From Actinomycetaceae bacterium (GTDB taxonomy: Bacteria > Actinomycetota > Actinomycetes > Actinomycetales > Actinomycetaceae): 64,000 nt of DNA. The notes below the pieces were generated by a model. That model made no database searches and was not told the DNA's origin. It saw only the letters and a list, made by a program, of their open reading frames with translations. Below, piece by piece: positions 27,573-36,170 of the stretch; the stretch's first letter is position 1; every line of letters begins with the position of its first letter. The stretch covers positions 1 through 64,000 of the forward strand of contig JAUNVE010000002.1 of assembly GCA_030537795.1 (NCBI GenBank). Direction: 5' to 3'. The translations under genes were made by a program, and so were the position numbers.

Positions 27573-28921
27573 CAGCGATCCACACCTCCCAAAACGGGGT
27601 CAATAGATGCCAGCGACACCACCACGTCAGCGAGCTGGCCGCCTTCGGTCATCATGGCGAATGATTGGAGATTCGAAAATGACGGATCGCGGAAGTGCGC
27701 GCGGTAGGGGCGAGTTCCGCCATCGGAGACGACGTGGCATCCAATAATGCCCTTGGCATGTTCGATCATGCCGTATGCCTGCCCCGGTGGCACCTTAAAG
27801 CCTTCCGTCACAAGTTTGAAGTGGTGAATGAGGGATTCCATTGACTGGCCCATAATCTCGCGAATATGTTCCAGCGAGTTCCCCTGGCCGTCGGCCGATA
27901 CCGATAGCTGAGCGGGCCACTTGATGGCCGGATCTTGAACCATCACGGGCTCGCCCTCAGTTTCGTCGAGGAGATTCAGCACCTGATTGATAATGCGTAG
28001 TGACTGGTAGCACTCGTCAAAACGCACCTGGACGCGGTTGTACGCGTCTGATTGATCGCGTACGGGAACGTCAAATTCAAGCTGATCGTAACCGAAGTAC
28101 GGGCGATCCTTTCTCAGGTCAAGCGGCAGGCCGGCAGCGCGCAGACACGGACCGGTCATACCCAGCGCCATCATAGAGGCAAGCGACATGTATCCCACAT
28201 CTACGTGACGCAGTTTGAAAATCGGGTTTTCTTGCGTCAGGTCCTGCAGTTCACCGATCCCCTTGCGGACCTTGGGAAGTAGTTCGCGAATATAGTCGGT
28301 GGTGCCTTCGGGAATATCTTGAGCCACGCCACCGGGGCGCATAAACGCGTGGTTCATGCGCAATCCCGTAATACGTTCGAAAATCCGCAGAATCTCTTCG
28401 CGCTCGCGGAACGAAATGGTCATCATAGTGGTCGCTCCCAGCTCGTTACCACCGGAGCCAATAGCCACCAGATGCGAGCCGATGCGGTTGAGTTCCATCA
28501 GGAGAATGCGAATCCAGTTCGCCCTCTGCGGTACCTGATCTTCGATACCAAGTAACTGTTCGACGGCGTGGACGTAAACGGCCTCATTAAATAACGGGGC
28601 AACGTAGTCCATGCGGGTGCAGAAGGTGACGCCTTGGGTCCAGGAGCGGAACTCCATATTCTTCTCAATGCCGGTATGCAGGTAACCGGTATTGAGGCGC
28701 GATTCGCGAACGGTCTCTCCGTCGATTTCAAGAATGACGCGCAAAACCCCGTGCGTTGACGGGTGGACAGGACCGAGATTGAGGACGATGCGTTCATTGG
28801 AGAGCTTTTCGATTTCGGAAAGAACGTCTTCCCAATCGCCTCCCGTAGCCATCACCTCTGGCAGGTCGTCAACGTCCAGGCTTGACGCCGTGGCGCGGAA
28901 AACAGGTGTGCTGTCCTTCAT
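27572..28921 (-). CDS. nuoD: NADH-quinone oxidoreductase subunit D
   Basis: 49-kDa-type subunit that forms the quinone site with NuoB. 449 aa. [15 protein letters not shown] contains the conserved histidines of the quinone site, [16 protein letters not shown] follows, and [12 protein letters not shown] and [13 protein letters not shown] are typical. Separate from NuoC, not fused. ATG overlaps the nuoC stop by one base (TGATG). Confidence 0.96.
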   Translation of the reverse strand: MKDSTPVFRATASSLDVDDLPEVMATGGDWEDVLSEIEKLSNERIVLNLGPVHPSTHGVLRVILEIDGETVRESRLNTGYLHTGIEKNMEFRSWTQGVTFCTRMDYVAPLFNEAVYVHAVEQLLGIEDQVPQRANWIRILLMELNRIGSHLVAIGSGGNELGATTMMTISFREREEILRIFERITGLRMNHAFMRPGGVAQDIPEGTTDYIRELLPKVRKGIGELQDLTQENPIFKLRHVDVGYMSLASMMALGMTGPCLRAAGLPLDLRKDRPYFGYDQLEFDVPVRDQSDAYNRVQVRFDECYQSLRIINQVLNLLDETEGEPVMVQDPAIKWPAQLSVSADGQGNSLEHIREIMGQSMESLIHHFKLVTEGFKVPPGQAYGMIEHAKGIIGCHVVSDGGTRPYRAHFRDPSFSNLQSFAMMTEGGQLADVVVSLASIDPVLGGVDR

Positions 28922-29661
28922 CAGTTGTACGACCTCCGAGTATCTGGCGGTGGAACTGTCGCTCCCTTATATTCGACCGGAATGCCGCCGAGCGGGTAAT
29001 CCTTGCGTTGCGGGTGGCCAACCCAGTCGTCTGGCATGGCAGTGCGAGTCAGACCGGGGTGGTCGGTAAAGATAATTCCAAATAGGTCCCAGGTTTCACG
29101 TTCATGCCAGTCGTTACCCGGATAGATACTGACCACCGATGGGATGGTGGGATCTTCGTCCGGGCAGGTCACTTCTAGGCGCAACAGCCGGTTGTGAGTG
29201 ACCGACATCAGGTGGTAGACGGCATGAAGTTCACGTCCAGTGTTGTGGGGGTAGTGCACTCCGGATACGCCCAGACACAGCTCGAAACGCAGGTCCTGAT
29301 CATCGCGTAGCCAGCGGCACACTGGGAGAATATATTCTCGGGTAATAAAAATCGTCAGTTCATCGCGATCAACGACAACGCGTTCAATGACGTCAGCGAC
29401 GTTGAGTCCCTCTTCGGAAATGAGTTCTTCGAGGATGTCTACCACCGAATCAAACCAGCCCCCATAGGGACGGGAAGATTCGCCGGGGAGGACGACTTCG
29501 CGCACCAATCCACCGAAACCGGTGGTATCTCCTGATCCGTGGATTCCCCACTGTCCGTGACGCGTGTCGACGACTTCGGGACCGGGTGCTGCGCGGTCGA
29601 AACGCTGTCGTTGCGACTCAACTTCACCGTCGGGAACCTGAGCTGGAATATTGTCTGTCAT
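28921..29661 (-). CDS. nuoC: NADH-quinone oxidoreductase subunit C
   Basis: 30-kDa-type subunit, 246 aa. The family block is near the C-terminus: [20 protein letters not shown], then [17 protein letters not shown] hydrophilic N-terminal region of about 70 residues precedes the conserved fold. ATG overlaps the nuoB stop by 4 nt. Confidence 0.95.
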   Translation of the reverse strand: MTDNIPAQVPDGEVESQRQRFDRAAPGPEVVDTRHGQWGIHGSGDTTGFGGLVREVVLPGESSRPYGGWFDSVVDILEELISEEGLNVADVIERVVVDRDELTIFITREYILPVCRWLRDDQDLRFELCLGVSGVHYPHNTGRELHAVYHLMSVTHNRLLRLEVTCPDEDPTIPSVVSIYPGNDWHERETWDLFGIIFTDHPGLTRTAMPDDWVGHPQRKDYPLGGIPVEYKGATVPPPDTRRSYN

Positions 29662-30212
29662 GCGAGCAGCCCCTTCATCTGGTGAGTTGGTGTCGCGGCC
29701 AGCGCGGCTTCCTCAGCCTTGCGTGCGATTTCGCGACGATGTGCCCCCAATGGTTCGTTATAGATTTGTTCGCGAAGCACGAGAATCGAGTTAATGAGTG
29801 CTTCGGGACGCGGCGGGCAACCGGGGAGGTACACATCGACAGGAATAATGTGGTCGCATCCTTGCACGAGTGCGTAATTATTAAACATACCGCCTGAAGA
29901 TGCGCATGCTCCCATCGAGATAACCCATTTAGGTTCGGGCATGGAGTCGTAAACGCGACGAACAATTGGGGCCATCTTATGCGACAGGCGTCCGGCCACA
30001 ATCATCAGATCAGCGTGGCGCGGCGAAGCACGGAACACCTCCAGACCGAAACGCGACATGTCAAAACGGGGGGTTCCCGCGGCCATCATCTCAATCGAGC
30101 AACACGCCAGCCCCATCGTCACCGGCCATTGAGAGTGTTTGCGGGCAAGCCCGAGCACTTTCTCCATTGAGGCTAGGCCGATGCCTGCTGGAATGCTTTC
30201 TTCTAGTCCCAT
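29658..30212 (-). CDS. nuoB: NADH-quinone oxidoreductase subunit B
   Basis: Holds cluster N2, the last electron carrier before quinone. 184 aa. [10 protein letters not shown] gives the tandem cysteines; [18 protein letters not shown] and [15 protein letters not shown] give the other two. Starts 15 bp after nuoA with AGGAGGATCACGAG upstream. Confidence 0.96.
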   Translation of the reverse strand: MGLEESIPAGIGLASMEKVLGLARKHSQWPVTMGLACCSIEMMAAGTPRFDMSRFGLEVFRASPRHADLMIVAGRLSHKMAPIVRRVYDSMPEPKWVISMGACASSGGMFNNYALVQGCDHIIPVDVYLPGCPPRPEALINSILVLREQIYNEPLGAHRREIARKAEEAALAATPTHQMKGLLA

Positions 30213-30227
30213 CTCGTGATCCTCCTA

Positions 30228-30590
30228 TCAGTCCCACTCCAGGCCACCGCGGCGCCATTCATAAACAAATGGCACCGTAATGAGCGCAATAAAAGTCAGC
30301 ATGACGATGAGGCCGAAAAGCCCGAGTTTGCCGAATGATACGGCCCACGGGTAGAGGAAAACGACCTCGATATCGAAAATGATAAATGTCATGGCCACAA
30401 GGTAGTACTTGACGGGGAAGCGCCCCATATCCGCCTCTGAGTGGATAGGGTCAACACCGCATTCGTAGTTACTCGACTTCACCTTGTTTTTACTCGTCGG
30501 ACCCAGAATCGCGGATGCCCCAAGGCCTCCGAGTGCGACGGCAACTGCTACCGCAGCCAAAATGAGTACAGGGACGTATGGATTACTCAT
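30228..30590 (-). CDS. nuoA: NADH-quinone oxidoreductase subunit A
   Basis: Membrane subunit of 120 aa with three transmembrane segments. YECGVDPIHSEADMGRFPVK is the conserved quinone-chamber loop; FIIFDIEVVFLYPWAV carries the membrane acidic residues. AAGGGGTGG precedes the ATG. First gene of the nuo series, 120 bp after menJ on the same strand; no hairpin separates them, so read-through from menJ is likely. Confidence 0.95.
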   Translation of the reverse strand: MSNPYVPVLILAAVAVAVALGGLGASAILGPTSKNKVKSSNYECGVDPIHSEADMGRFPVKYYLVAMTFIIFDIEVVFLYPWAVSFGKLGLFGLIVMLTFIALITVPFVYEWRRGGLEWD

Positions 30591-30711
30591 CGATTTTCCA
30601 CCCCTTCAGTGGCACATATCCTGCCAGCCCAGCCCCGTTGGTGAACGTGCACGTGCTGTTTTAAGTCTATGTGGTTATTTCGAGGATTTTGGGTATGTGA
30701 ATGTTGCTTCG

Positions 30712-32019
30712 TCATACTTTAGGCACCGCCTTTGCCAGTGCCGTAATAACATGGTCATCAATATCTCCGCCGGTTCGTTCAAAACTGTCAGACAGAAGCT
30801 TGTGAACGAGTTTCATCAAACGCGGGCGTGGTAAACCATATTTGGTACACAGTTGCATGATCTTCGGGTTTTCAATCAGCCGCACGAAAACACGGCCAAG
30901 CGAATAGTAGCCTCCCCAGTCGGCTCGCAGCGCCTCGGTATAAGTCTCCATGGCTTTGTCGAAGCCGGCGTCGCTTTGACGGGCGAGGGCCGATACGATC
31001 GATTCCGCCGCATACCGTCCGGCCCGCATGGCAGGGGCAATACCTTCTCCGTTAAAGGGCGACACCATTCCTCCGGCATCACCGACAATCACGAGTCCAT
31101 CACGGTAATGCGGAGTGCGGTTAAAGCTCATAGGCAACGCCGCCGAGCGCAGGGGGCCGATTTGATTATCCGGCGTCATCTCCCATTCTTCGGGGAGGTT
31201 CGCGATCCACGACTTAAAGATCTCCCGATAGGGCAAGGTAGTGGCCTTTGCCGTCGAGGAGACGGATCCAAGACCAACATTGACGATGCCGTTACCGAGG
31301 GGGAATACCCAACCATAGCCGGGCAGCAAATCCGATTCTTCGCGTTTGCCACTCCATAATTCCAGGTGGGAATCCATCCACTCATCGTTGCCGCGCGGAG
31401 ACTTAAAGTAGGCGCGAGCTGCCACACCGAGGGGACGGTTATCATGCTTCTCGATGCCAACACTGGTGGCCAGCCGAGCGGCTACTCCGCCGGCTTCAAC
31501 CACCACTTTGGCGTGGAATTCGATCTCGCGGGCGTCTTTTCCGCGGCCAATCCTGGCGGTGACACCGCGCATACGACCACTCGGCGTCTGCAGGGCGCCG
31601 GTTACAGTAACGCCTTCGTATAAACGCACACCCGCCGACTCGGCTCGTCGCACGAGATCCTCATCGAGATCCATGCGGGCGCGAGCCATCCCATAATTGG
31701 GGGTTGATTTTTGTTCGGGCCACGGCAAATAAATGGAATGGCCACCGCCGATCACATTGAGGCCCTTGTTGCGCATCCACCCGGTTGTATCGACACCCAT
31801 GAGGTGAATCTCTGCTACGGCAGCTGGAGTGAGGCCGTCTCCACATATTTTATCTCTGGGGAAAGTCGCTTTTTCGAGTAGCGCAACGTCAATTCCGGCA
31901 CGAGCCAGATAGTAAGCCGTGGCTGCCCCACCGGGGCCCGCTCCTACTATGACGACATCGGCGGTGTAATCGCCCGCGTCTGTCTGCACCGTGTCCTCCC
32001 GTTGATAACTTTCCATCAT
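30712..32019 (-). CDS. menJ: Geranylgeranyl-reductase-family flavoprotein, probable menaquinone reductase
   Basis: 435-aa FAD protein. The dinucleotide motif VVIVGAGPGGAATAYYLARA is at about 22-43, PRDKICGDGLTP follows, and GLVIVGDAGGMVSPFNGEGI is the second FAD motif. In mycobacteria the homologue MenJ saturates one isoprene unit of the menaquinone side chain. Position between menG and nuoA supports the same role. The 250-bp gap upstream contains a weak candidate promoter on this strand (TCGACA at 32157-32152 and TATGAT at 32132-32127, spacer 19 bp). An archaeal-type lipid reductase role is the alternative and seems less likely. Confidence 0.85.
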   Translation of the reverse strand: MMESYQREDTVQTDAGDYTADVVIVGAGPGGAATAYYLARAGIDVALLEKATFPRDKICGDGLTPAAVAEIHLMGVDTTGWMRNKGLNVIGGGHSIYLPWPEQKSTPNYGMARARMDLDEDLVRRAESAGVRLYEGVTVTGALQTPSGRMRGVTARIGRGKDAREIEFHAKVVVEAGGVAARLATSVGIEKHDNRPLGVAARAYFKSPRGNDEWMDSHLELWSGKREESDLLPGYGWVFPLGNGIVNVGLGSVSSTAKATTLPYREIFKSWIANLPEEWEMTPDNQIGPLRSAALPMSFNRTPHYRDGLVIVGDAGGMVSPFNGEGIAPAMRAGRYAAESIVSALARQSDAGFDKAMETYTEALRADWGGYYSLGRVFVRLIENPKIMQLCTKYGLPRPRLMKLVHKLLSDSFERTGGDIDDHVITALAKAVPKV

Positions 32020-32272
32020 GTCCGCCTGCTAGCTCAGTTGTTTGGCTTCAACCGGACATTCGCCCCTACACTACCCACGTCTAGGCAATGTTCCCAACGC
32101 AGCGGCAAAGAGCCGGTTTTACCCGCATCATAGGCTTAAAACATCCGGTACTGTCGATCGTATTTGATTACGCTCGTGTTGTTTATTTCATGAGCGTGTT
32201 GCGCATCCCACATGGCAACTACTCTGGGCGACGCCTACCGGCACGGTCTAATCACGCCCAGTTCGTCCTCCA

Positions 32273-32998
32273 TTACTGAGCTCTGGTGGCACGATGCAAT
32301 GCCAGGATGCCGCCCGTGTAATTGCGATATTGGACGTGATCCCAACCCGAGCGCGCGATGAGTTTGCCCAAGTGTTCTTGGTCGGGCCACTCTTGGATCG
32401 ATTCAATAAGGTATTCATAAGCTTCGTCATCGCTGGAAAATACGGAGGCAATCCGCATGATGACCTGTTCGAGGTAAAAGCCGTAAACAACTCGGAATGG
32501 TTTCCACGTCGGCCTAGAAAATTCGCAGATCACGAGCCGCCCTCCGGGTTTAACGACTCTCGCCATCTCACGTAACGCCTTCTCCGTATCGTCGACGTTA
32601 CGAAGACCGAATGAAATCGTAACCGCATCAAAGGATGCGGAATCGAAAGGGAGGTTGGTGGCATCACCCTGCACGAATTCGATTTCGGGATGTCGGCGTC
32701 GGCCTACTTCAATCATGCCTTCAGATAAATCGCAGGCGATCACTTCGGCCCCCGATTCAGCTAAAGCCGCTGTTGAACCGCCCGTGCCGGCAGCCACGTC
32801 GAGGATCTTCTCCCCCGGCTTGGCGTCGACAGCTCGCCGCACACCACGTCGCCACAGGTGAAGCTGACCGAGCGTTAACGCTTCATTTGTCAGATCGTAC
32901 CGACGCGCAACTTTATTGAACATGCCGGCGACTTCACTGGGATTCTTGTCCAAGCCCGCCCGGTTCACATTCGCGGCGGTGGTGCGATCATTTCTCAT
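32273..32998 (-). CDS. menG: Demethylmenaquinone methyltransferase
   Basis: SAM-dependent C-methyltransferase of the UbiE/MenG family, last step of menaquinone synthesis. 241 aa. VAGMFNKVARRYDLTNEALT is typical at the start, the SAM motif is LDVAAGTGGSTAAL, and QGDATNLPFDSASFDAVTI and FGLRNVDDTEKALREMARV follow. It is the first gene of the minus-strand menG-menJ-nuo series and is divergent from menF, so the two ends of the pathway share a 120-bp control region. Confidence 0.94.
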   Translation of the reverse strand: MRNDRTTAANVNRAGLDKNPSEVAGMFNKVARRYDLTNEALTLGQLHLWRRGVRRAVDAKPGEKILDVAAGTGGSTAALAESGAEVIACDLSEGMIEVGRRRHPEIEFVQGDATNLPFDSASFDAVTISFGLRNVDDTEKALREMARVVKPGGRLVICEFSRPTWKPFRVVYGFYLEQVIMRIASVFSSDDEAYEYLIESIQEWPDQEHLGKLIARSGWDHVQYRNYTGGILALHRATRAQ

Positions 32999-33082
32999 AG
33001 TGATAATAGTGGCACGCTTTTACCTAGAGGGCGAAGTTTTAACCCATCCGTGGGCAACGCTTCCCACCGCGGTGGCAAAAAG

Positions 33083-33121
33083 TGCAGTCCGGCATGGGTT
33101 CACGGTTACAATATATGTTTG
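33083..33121 (+). promoter_or_regulatory. Candidate menF promoter giving a leaderless mRNA
   Basis: TACAAT at 33107-33112 is a good -10 box; a weak -35 (TGCAGT, 33083-33088) stands 18 bp upstream. Initiation would fall within a few bases of GTG at 33121, which begins the menF reading frame. Moderate to low certainty because the -35 is poor. Confidence 0.4.
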
Positions 33122-34536
33122 TGTCTGACCTCCACCATGTCTCCAGCGCTCTACACGTCAACGTTACGCGAATAGATGCGCCCAATAATGAGCCCGATAT
33201 GCTGTCGTATCTGCTGGCGTCGATACCTCCCCAGGCGATGGTGTCCGTATGGTCCGGCCCTGCCATTGCCGGAGATAGCCAACCCACTATCGTAGGCTCC
33301 GGGGCAGCGGTGGCATTTATCGTGTCGCAGGGGCATGGCAACCGTGCTGTCGAGGTCGACATGTTGCGGGAGCCTTCTTACGAAGAGCTCCTGCAGCGTC
33401 TCGAACCGCAGCCCATACGCGCGGGCTCCACCGTAGCGCAACAGCCCCATATGGAAGCCGTGGGGCGCCAGTGGTGTACTTTTGCGCACAATTGCACCGG
33501 CACTGATTCTCTGGCAGCACGTGATTTAGAGGCCCGTACCGGTATCCGCCTACCCGTGGGACTCATGTCTTTTGGTTTTGGACCGCACAGCCCCGGAGTA
33601 GTCATCGCGCCGCAACGCAGTTGGATTGAATACGAGGGTTCGCTGTGGCTTGTCGAGTTAGGTCAGGACGAATACGTTCCCCGATCTCGGGCCGAGCAAC
33701 ACTACCATCTACAGCCACCGGCCGGGCTATCTCTTGATCCGGGTACTATGTCTCGTTCGACCTGGGCGCAAGCGGTATCGGATGTTGTCGAACGTCTGGC
33801 ACGAGGCGATGCCCAGAAGGCGGTTATGGCACGCGACGTGTCGGTAATGGCCACCTCCCCTATTGATGCCCGCTATCTGTGTGACCGGTTATCTAATGCC
33901 TATCCGACGTGCTGGATTTTCTCTGTCGCTGGTTTAACCGGTGCGTCTCCCGAAATGCTGGCATCCGTGCGCGATGGGGTTATTAAATCCCGAGTCTTGG
34001 CGGGAACCTGCGCTCCCGGAGAAGGTCATGCGCTACTGGAGTCGGCAAAGGACCGCGAAGAACATATGCTTGCCGTCCAATCAGTTACCGAGGCACTTGA
34101 CCCCATTACATCTGCGATGCAGTCCTCGCGGCAACCTTTCTTACTTGACTTGCCCAATGTGTCTCATCTGGCGACGGATGTGCGAGCTATGCTCGATCCC
34201 TCGCTGACCGGTTCTGCTCCTGTTTGCCTGGTGGTATCGGCTCTGCATCCAACGGCCGCAGTCGGGGGGACCCCCACCCAGAAGGCGTACCAGATTCTCA
34301 CCCACCATGAGCTAACCGATCGAGGCCGTTACTCCGGTCCTGTCGGTTGGATAGATGCCATGGGAGACGGTGCCTGCGCAATCGCCTTGCGGTGCGGTCA
34401 AATCAGCGGGGATCGCTATTCTATTCGGGTGCTCGCCGGGGGCGGCATTATGCCCGATTCTGACCCCGACCTCGAAGTTGCCGAAACCCAAGCCAAAATG
34501 CGGCCGGTACTGCAGGCACTTGGAATCGACGGCTAA
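33121..34536 (+). CDS. menF: Isochorismate synthase (menaquinone pathway)
   Basis: Chorismate-binding enzyme converting chorismate to isochorismate, the entry to menaquinone synthesis. About 471 aa. GDAQKAVMARDV contains the general-base lysine, GASPEMLASVRDGVIKSRVL and AGTCAPG follow, then KDREEHMLAVQSVTEAL and LHPTAAVGGTP, the latter a signature of isochorismate synthases, and GRYSGPVGWIDAMGDG. The C-terminal 270 residues are the conserved domain. I chose GTG at 33121 because a -10 box lies just upstream and no earlier start has a ribosome site; ATG at 33115 or GTG at 33082 are alternatives. A siderophore role (EntC-like) is possible but the surrounding men genes argue for menaquinone. Confidence 0.88.
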   Translation: MSDLHHVSSALHVNVTRIDAPNNEPDMLSYLLASIPPQAMVSVWSGPAIAGDSQPTIVGSGAAVAFIVSQGHGNRAVEVDMLREPSYEELLQRLEPQPIRAGSTVAQQPHMEAVGRQWCTFAHNCTGTDSLAARDLEARTGIRLPVGLMSFGFGPHSPGVVIAPQRSWIEYEGSLWLVELGQDEYVPRSRAEQHYHLQPPAGLSLDPGTMSRSTWAQAVSDVVERLARGDAQKAVMARDVSVMATSPIDARYLCDRLSNAYPTCWIFSVAGLTGASPEMLASVRDGVIKSRVLAGTCAPGEGHALLESAKDREEHMLAVQSVTEALDPITSAMQSSRQPFLLDLPNVSHLATDVRAMLDPSLTGSAPVCLVVSALHPTAAVGGTPTQKAYQILTHHELTDRGRYSGPVGWIDAMGDGACAIALRCGQISGDRYSIRVLAGGGIMPDSDPDLEVAETQAKMRPVLQALGIDG

Positions 34537-34640
34537 TACGCAAAGGCCCTGCCCGGCGCGCGCGGACACTCGCACACACCGGGCACAATGTCTAGGCTCC
34601 TCCAGCCAGGGACATCGAAGGGGCTACTACCGTTGCGGCC

Positions 34641-36089
34641 TCATTCTTGCGCTTGCTTGAGGGTGACTGGAACTTCAACCGCCTTGCCGTCTCGAGCAAC
34701 CACAAGTATCACTTCATCTCCGCTGTTGTACCGGCGCACATAGCCGGTCAGCGATCGGGAGGATACCACGTCATGCCCATCAATCTTGATAATGACATCG
34801 CCAACCTTAATATCGGCAGAGGAGGCAGCGCCTTCCGGTACTACGTCGGCAACTTCGGCTCCTACCCGAGTGACGTCATCGACGGTTACTGCCGCCGAGC
34901 GGATCATAACACCAAGCTGAGCGTGCTCAGCTTTACCGTGGGTAATGAGCTGGGTGGCCACATTCTTCACAAGATCTACCGGAATCGCGAAACCGAGGCC
35001 GATCGAGCCTGCCGTGGAATCAGAAGAGCCCAGTGAGGCAATTGAGGAGTTAATACCGATTACTCGACCGCTTTCATCGAATAGCGGCCCACCGGAGTTA
35101 CCGGGATTAATGGATGCGTCAATCTGGATGGCATTGGTGATCACCGGCTCGGGTTGCGCTTGCGCATTTGGCGTCAGGCCCCACGGATCAATGTCTCCCG
35201 ATTGCCGCGGAGCAGACCCTTTAACGGCAACGGGACGGTCAAGAGCGGAAATAATGCCCGTGGTTACGGTGTCCGATAGTCCCAACGGCGATCCAATTGC
35301 CATCACCGGCTCCCCGACCGTTAATGAATCGGAGGATCCGAAATTCGCAGATACCAGATCGCTAGGCGGATTCTGGAGTTTAATCACTGCAAGATCGGTT
35401 GTCGGATCCGTTCCGACTACCTCGGCGTGATACAGCCGCCCATCATTCAGACTGACGGTAACGGTTTCGGGGCCTTGGGCGTCGGCAACCACGTGGTTAT
35501 TGGTCACAATATGCCCTTCGGAATCCCATACCACGCCCGACCCGGTATCCCCCGAATTGCCGACCTGCACCTGAATAGCTACGGTGGCCGGTCGCACCGC
35601 GCTAGCTACTGCCTGCCAGTCGGAGGAGCCTTCTTTCTGTTCAACCAAGGGTGCTGTTGGCCCCGACGTTACGGGATCATTGGACTGGGTGTGCGCGCGG
35701 TCGAAAGTGGTCAATCCTGTTCCAAAAGACAGCGTCAACACGACTGAAAGGACCGCCGTGAGGATCATTGCCAGAAGGAGGGCGCCCCACCCCGGTCCAC
35801 GACGTCTTGCCGCTATGCGCTGCGGTGAAGCGGCAATAGACGAACCCGAAAAAGACGCCGATGTTGCGGAACCGCGCCGCCAGTTAGCAGCCTGATTCGG
35901 CTCCTCAGCGCTACCGCCTGGAGAGACCCCCACACCGTGACCGGCAGGCGTTGCCCAGTCTGTGCTGGCCTGCGGAGCCGGCGTTGCGATTGGGTGTGAG
36001 TAGTCGGCGGCATTATCCGATTCCGCGGGTCCAGCCTCTGCTGGCGTGTTGACCCGGCGATCGTAAGGGTCGCGGAATTCGTTGTCCAT
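34641..36089 (-). CDS. HtrA/DegP-family serine protease, membrane anchored, one PDZ domain
   Basis: 482 aa. The first 100 residues are hydrophilic and Pro/Ala/Ser-rich (cytoplasmic), followed by one membrane segment (about 101-122), then an extracellular trypsin-like domain with H199 (TNNHVV), D232 (TTDLAVIKL) and S332 (NPGNSGGPLF), and a PDZ domain from about 385. Layout matches actinobacterial PepD/HtrA-like quality-control proteases of the cell envelope. A loop of about 25 residues (near 290-315, rich in Gln, Pro and Ala) is inserted before the catalytic serine. It lies 81 bp after menD on the same strand; no hairpin is seen between them. Confidence 0.9.
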   Translation of the reverse strand: MDNEFRDPYDRRVNTPAEAGPAESDNAADYSHPIATPAPQASTDWATPAGHGVGVSPGGSAEEPNQAANWRRGSATSASFSGSSIAASPQRIAARRRGPGWGALLLAMILTAVLSVVLTLSFGTGLTTFDRAHTQSNDPVTSGPTAPLVEQKEGSSDWQAVASAVRPATVAIQVQVGNSGDTGSGVVWDSEGHIVTNNHVVADAQGPETVTVSLNDGRLYHAEVVGTDPTTDLAVIKLQNPPSDLVSANFGSSDSLTVGEPVMAIGSPLGLSDTVTTGIISALDRPVAVKGSAPRQSGDIDPWGLTPNAQAQPEPVITNAIQIDASINPGNSGGPLFDESGRVIGINSSIASLGSSDSTAGSIGLGFAIPVDLVKNVATQLITHGKAEHAQLGVMIRSAAVTVDDVTRVGAEVADVVPEGAASSADIKVGDVIIKIDGHDVVSSRSLTGYVRRYNSGDEVILVVARDGKAVEVPVTLKQAQE

Positions 36090-36170
36090 GGTGTCTCCTT
36101 TACGCGCGCATACGCGTTGTTGAACTCACTGTAATGAGTTGATCATGCTCCCGTGCACTGAGTCATTTCT

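Noticed and set aside
34550..34585. Inverted repeat TGCCCGG / CCGGGCA between menF and htrA
   Set aside because: Seven base pairs around a 22-nt loop without a T-run; too weak to call a terminator, although one is expected between these convergent genes.
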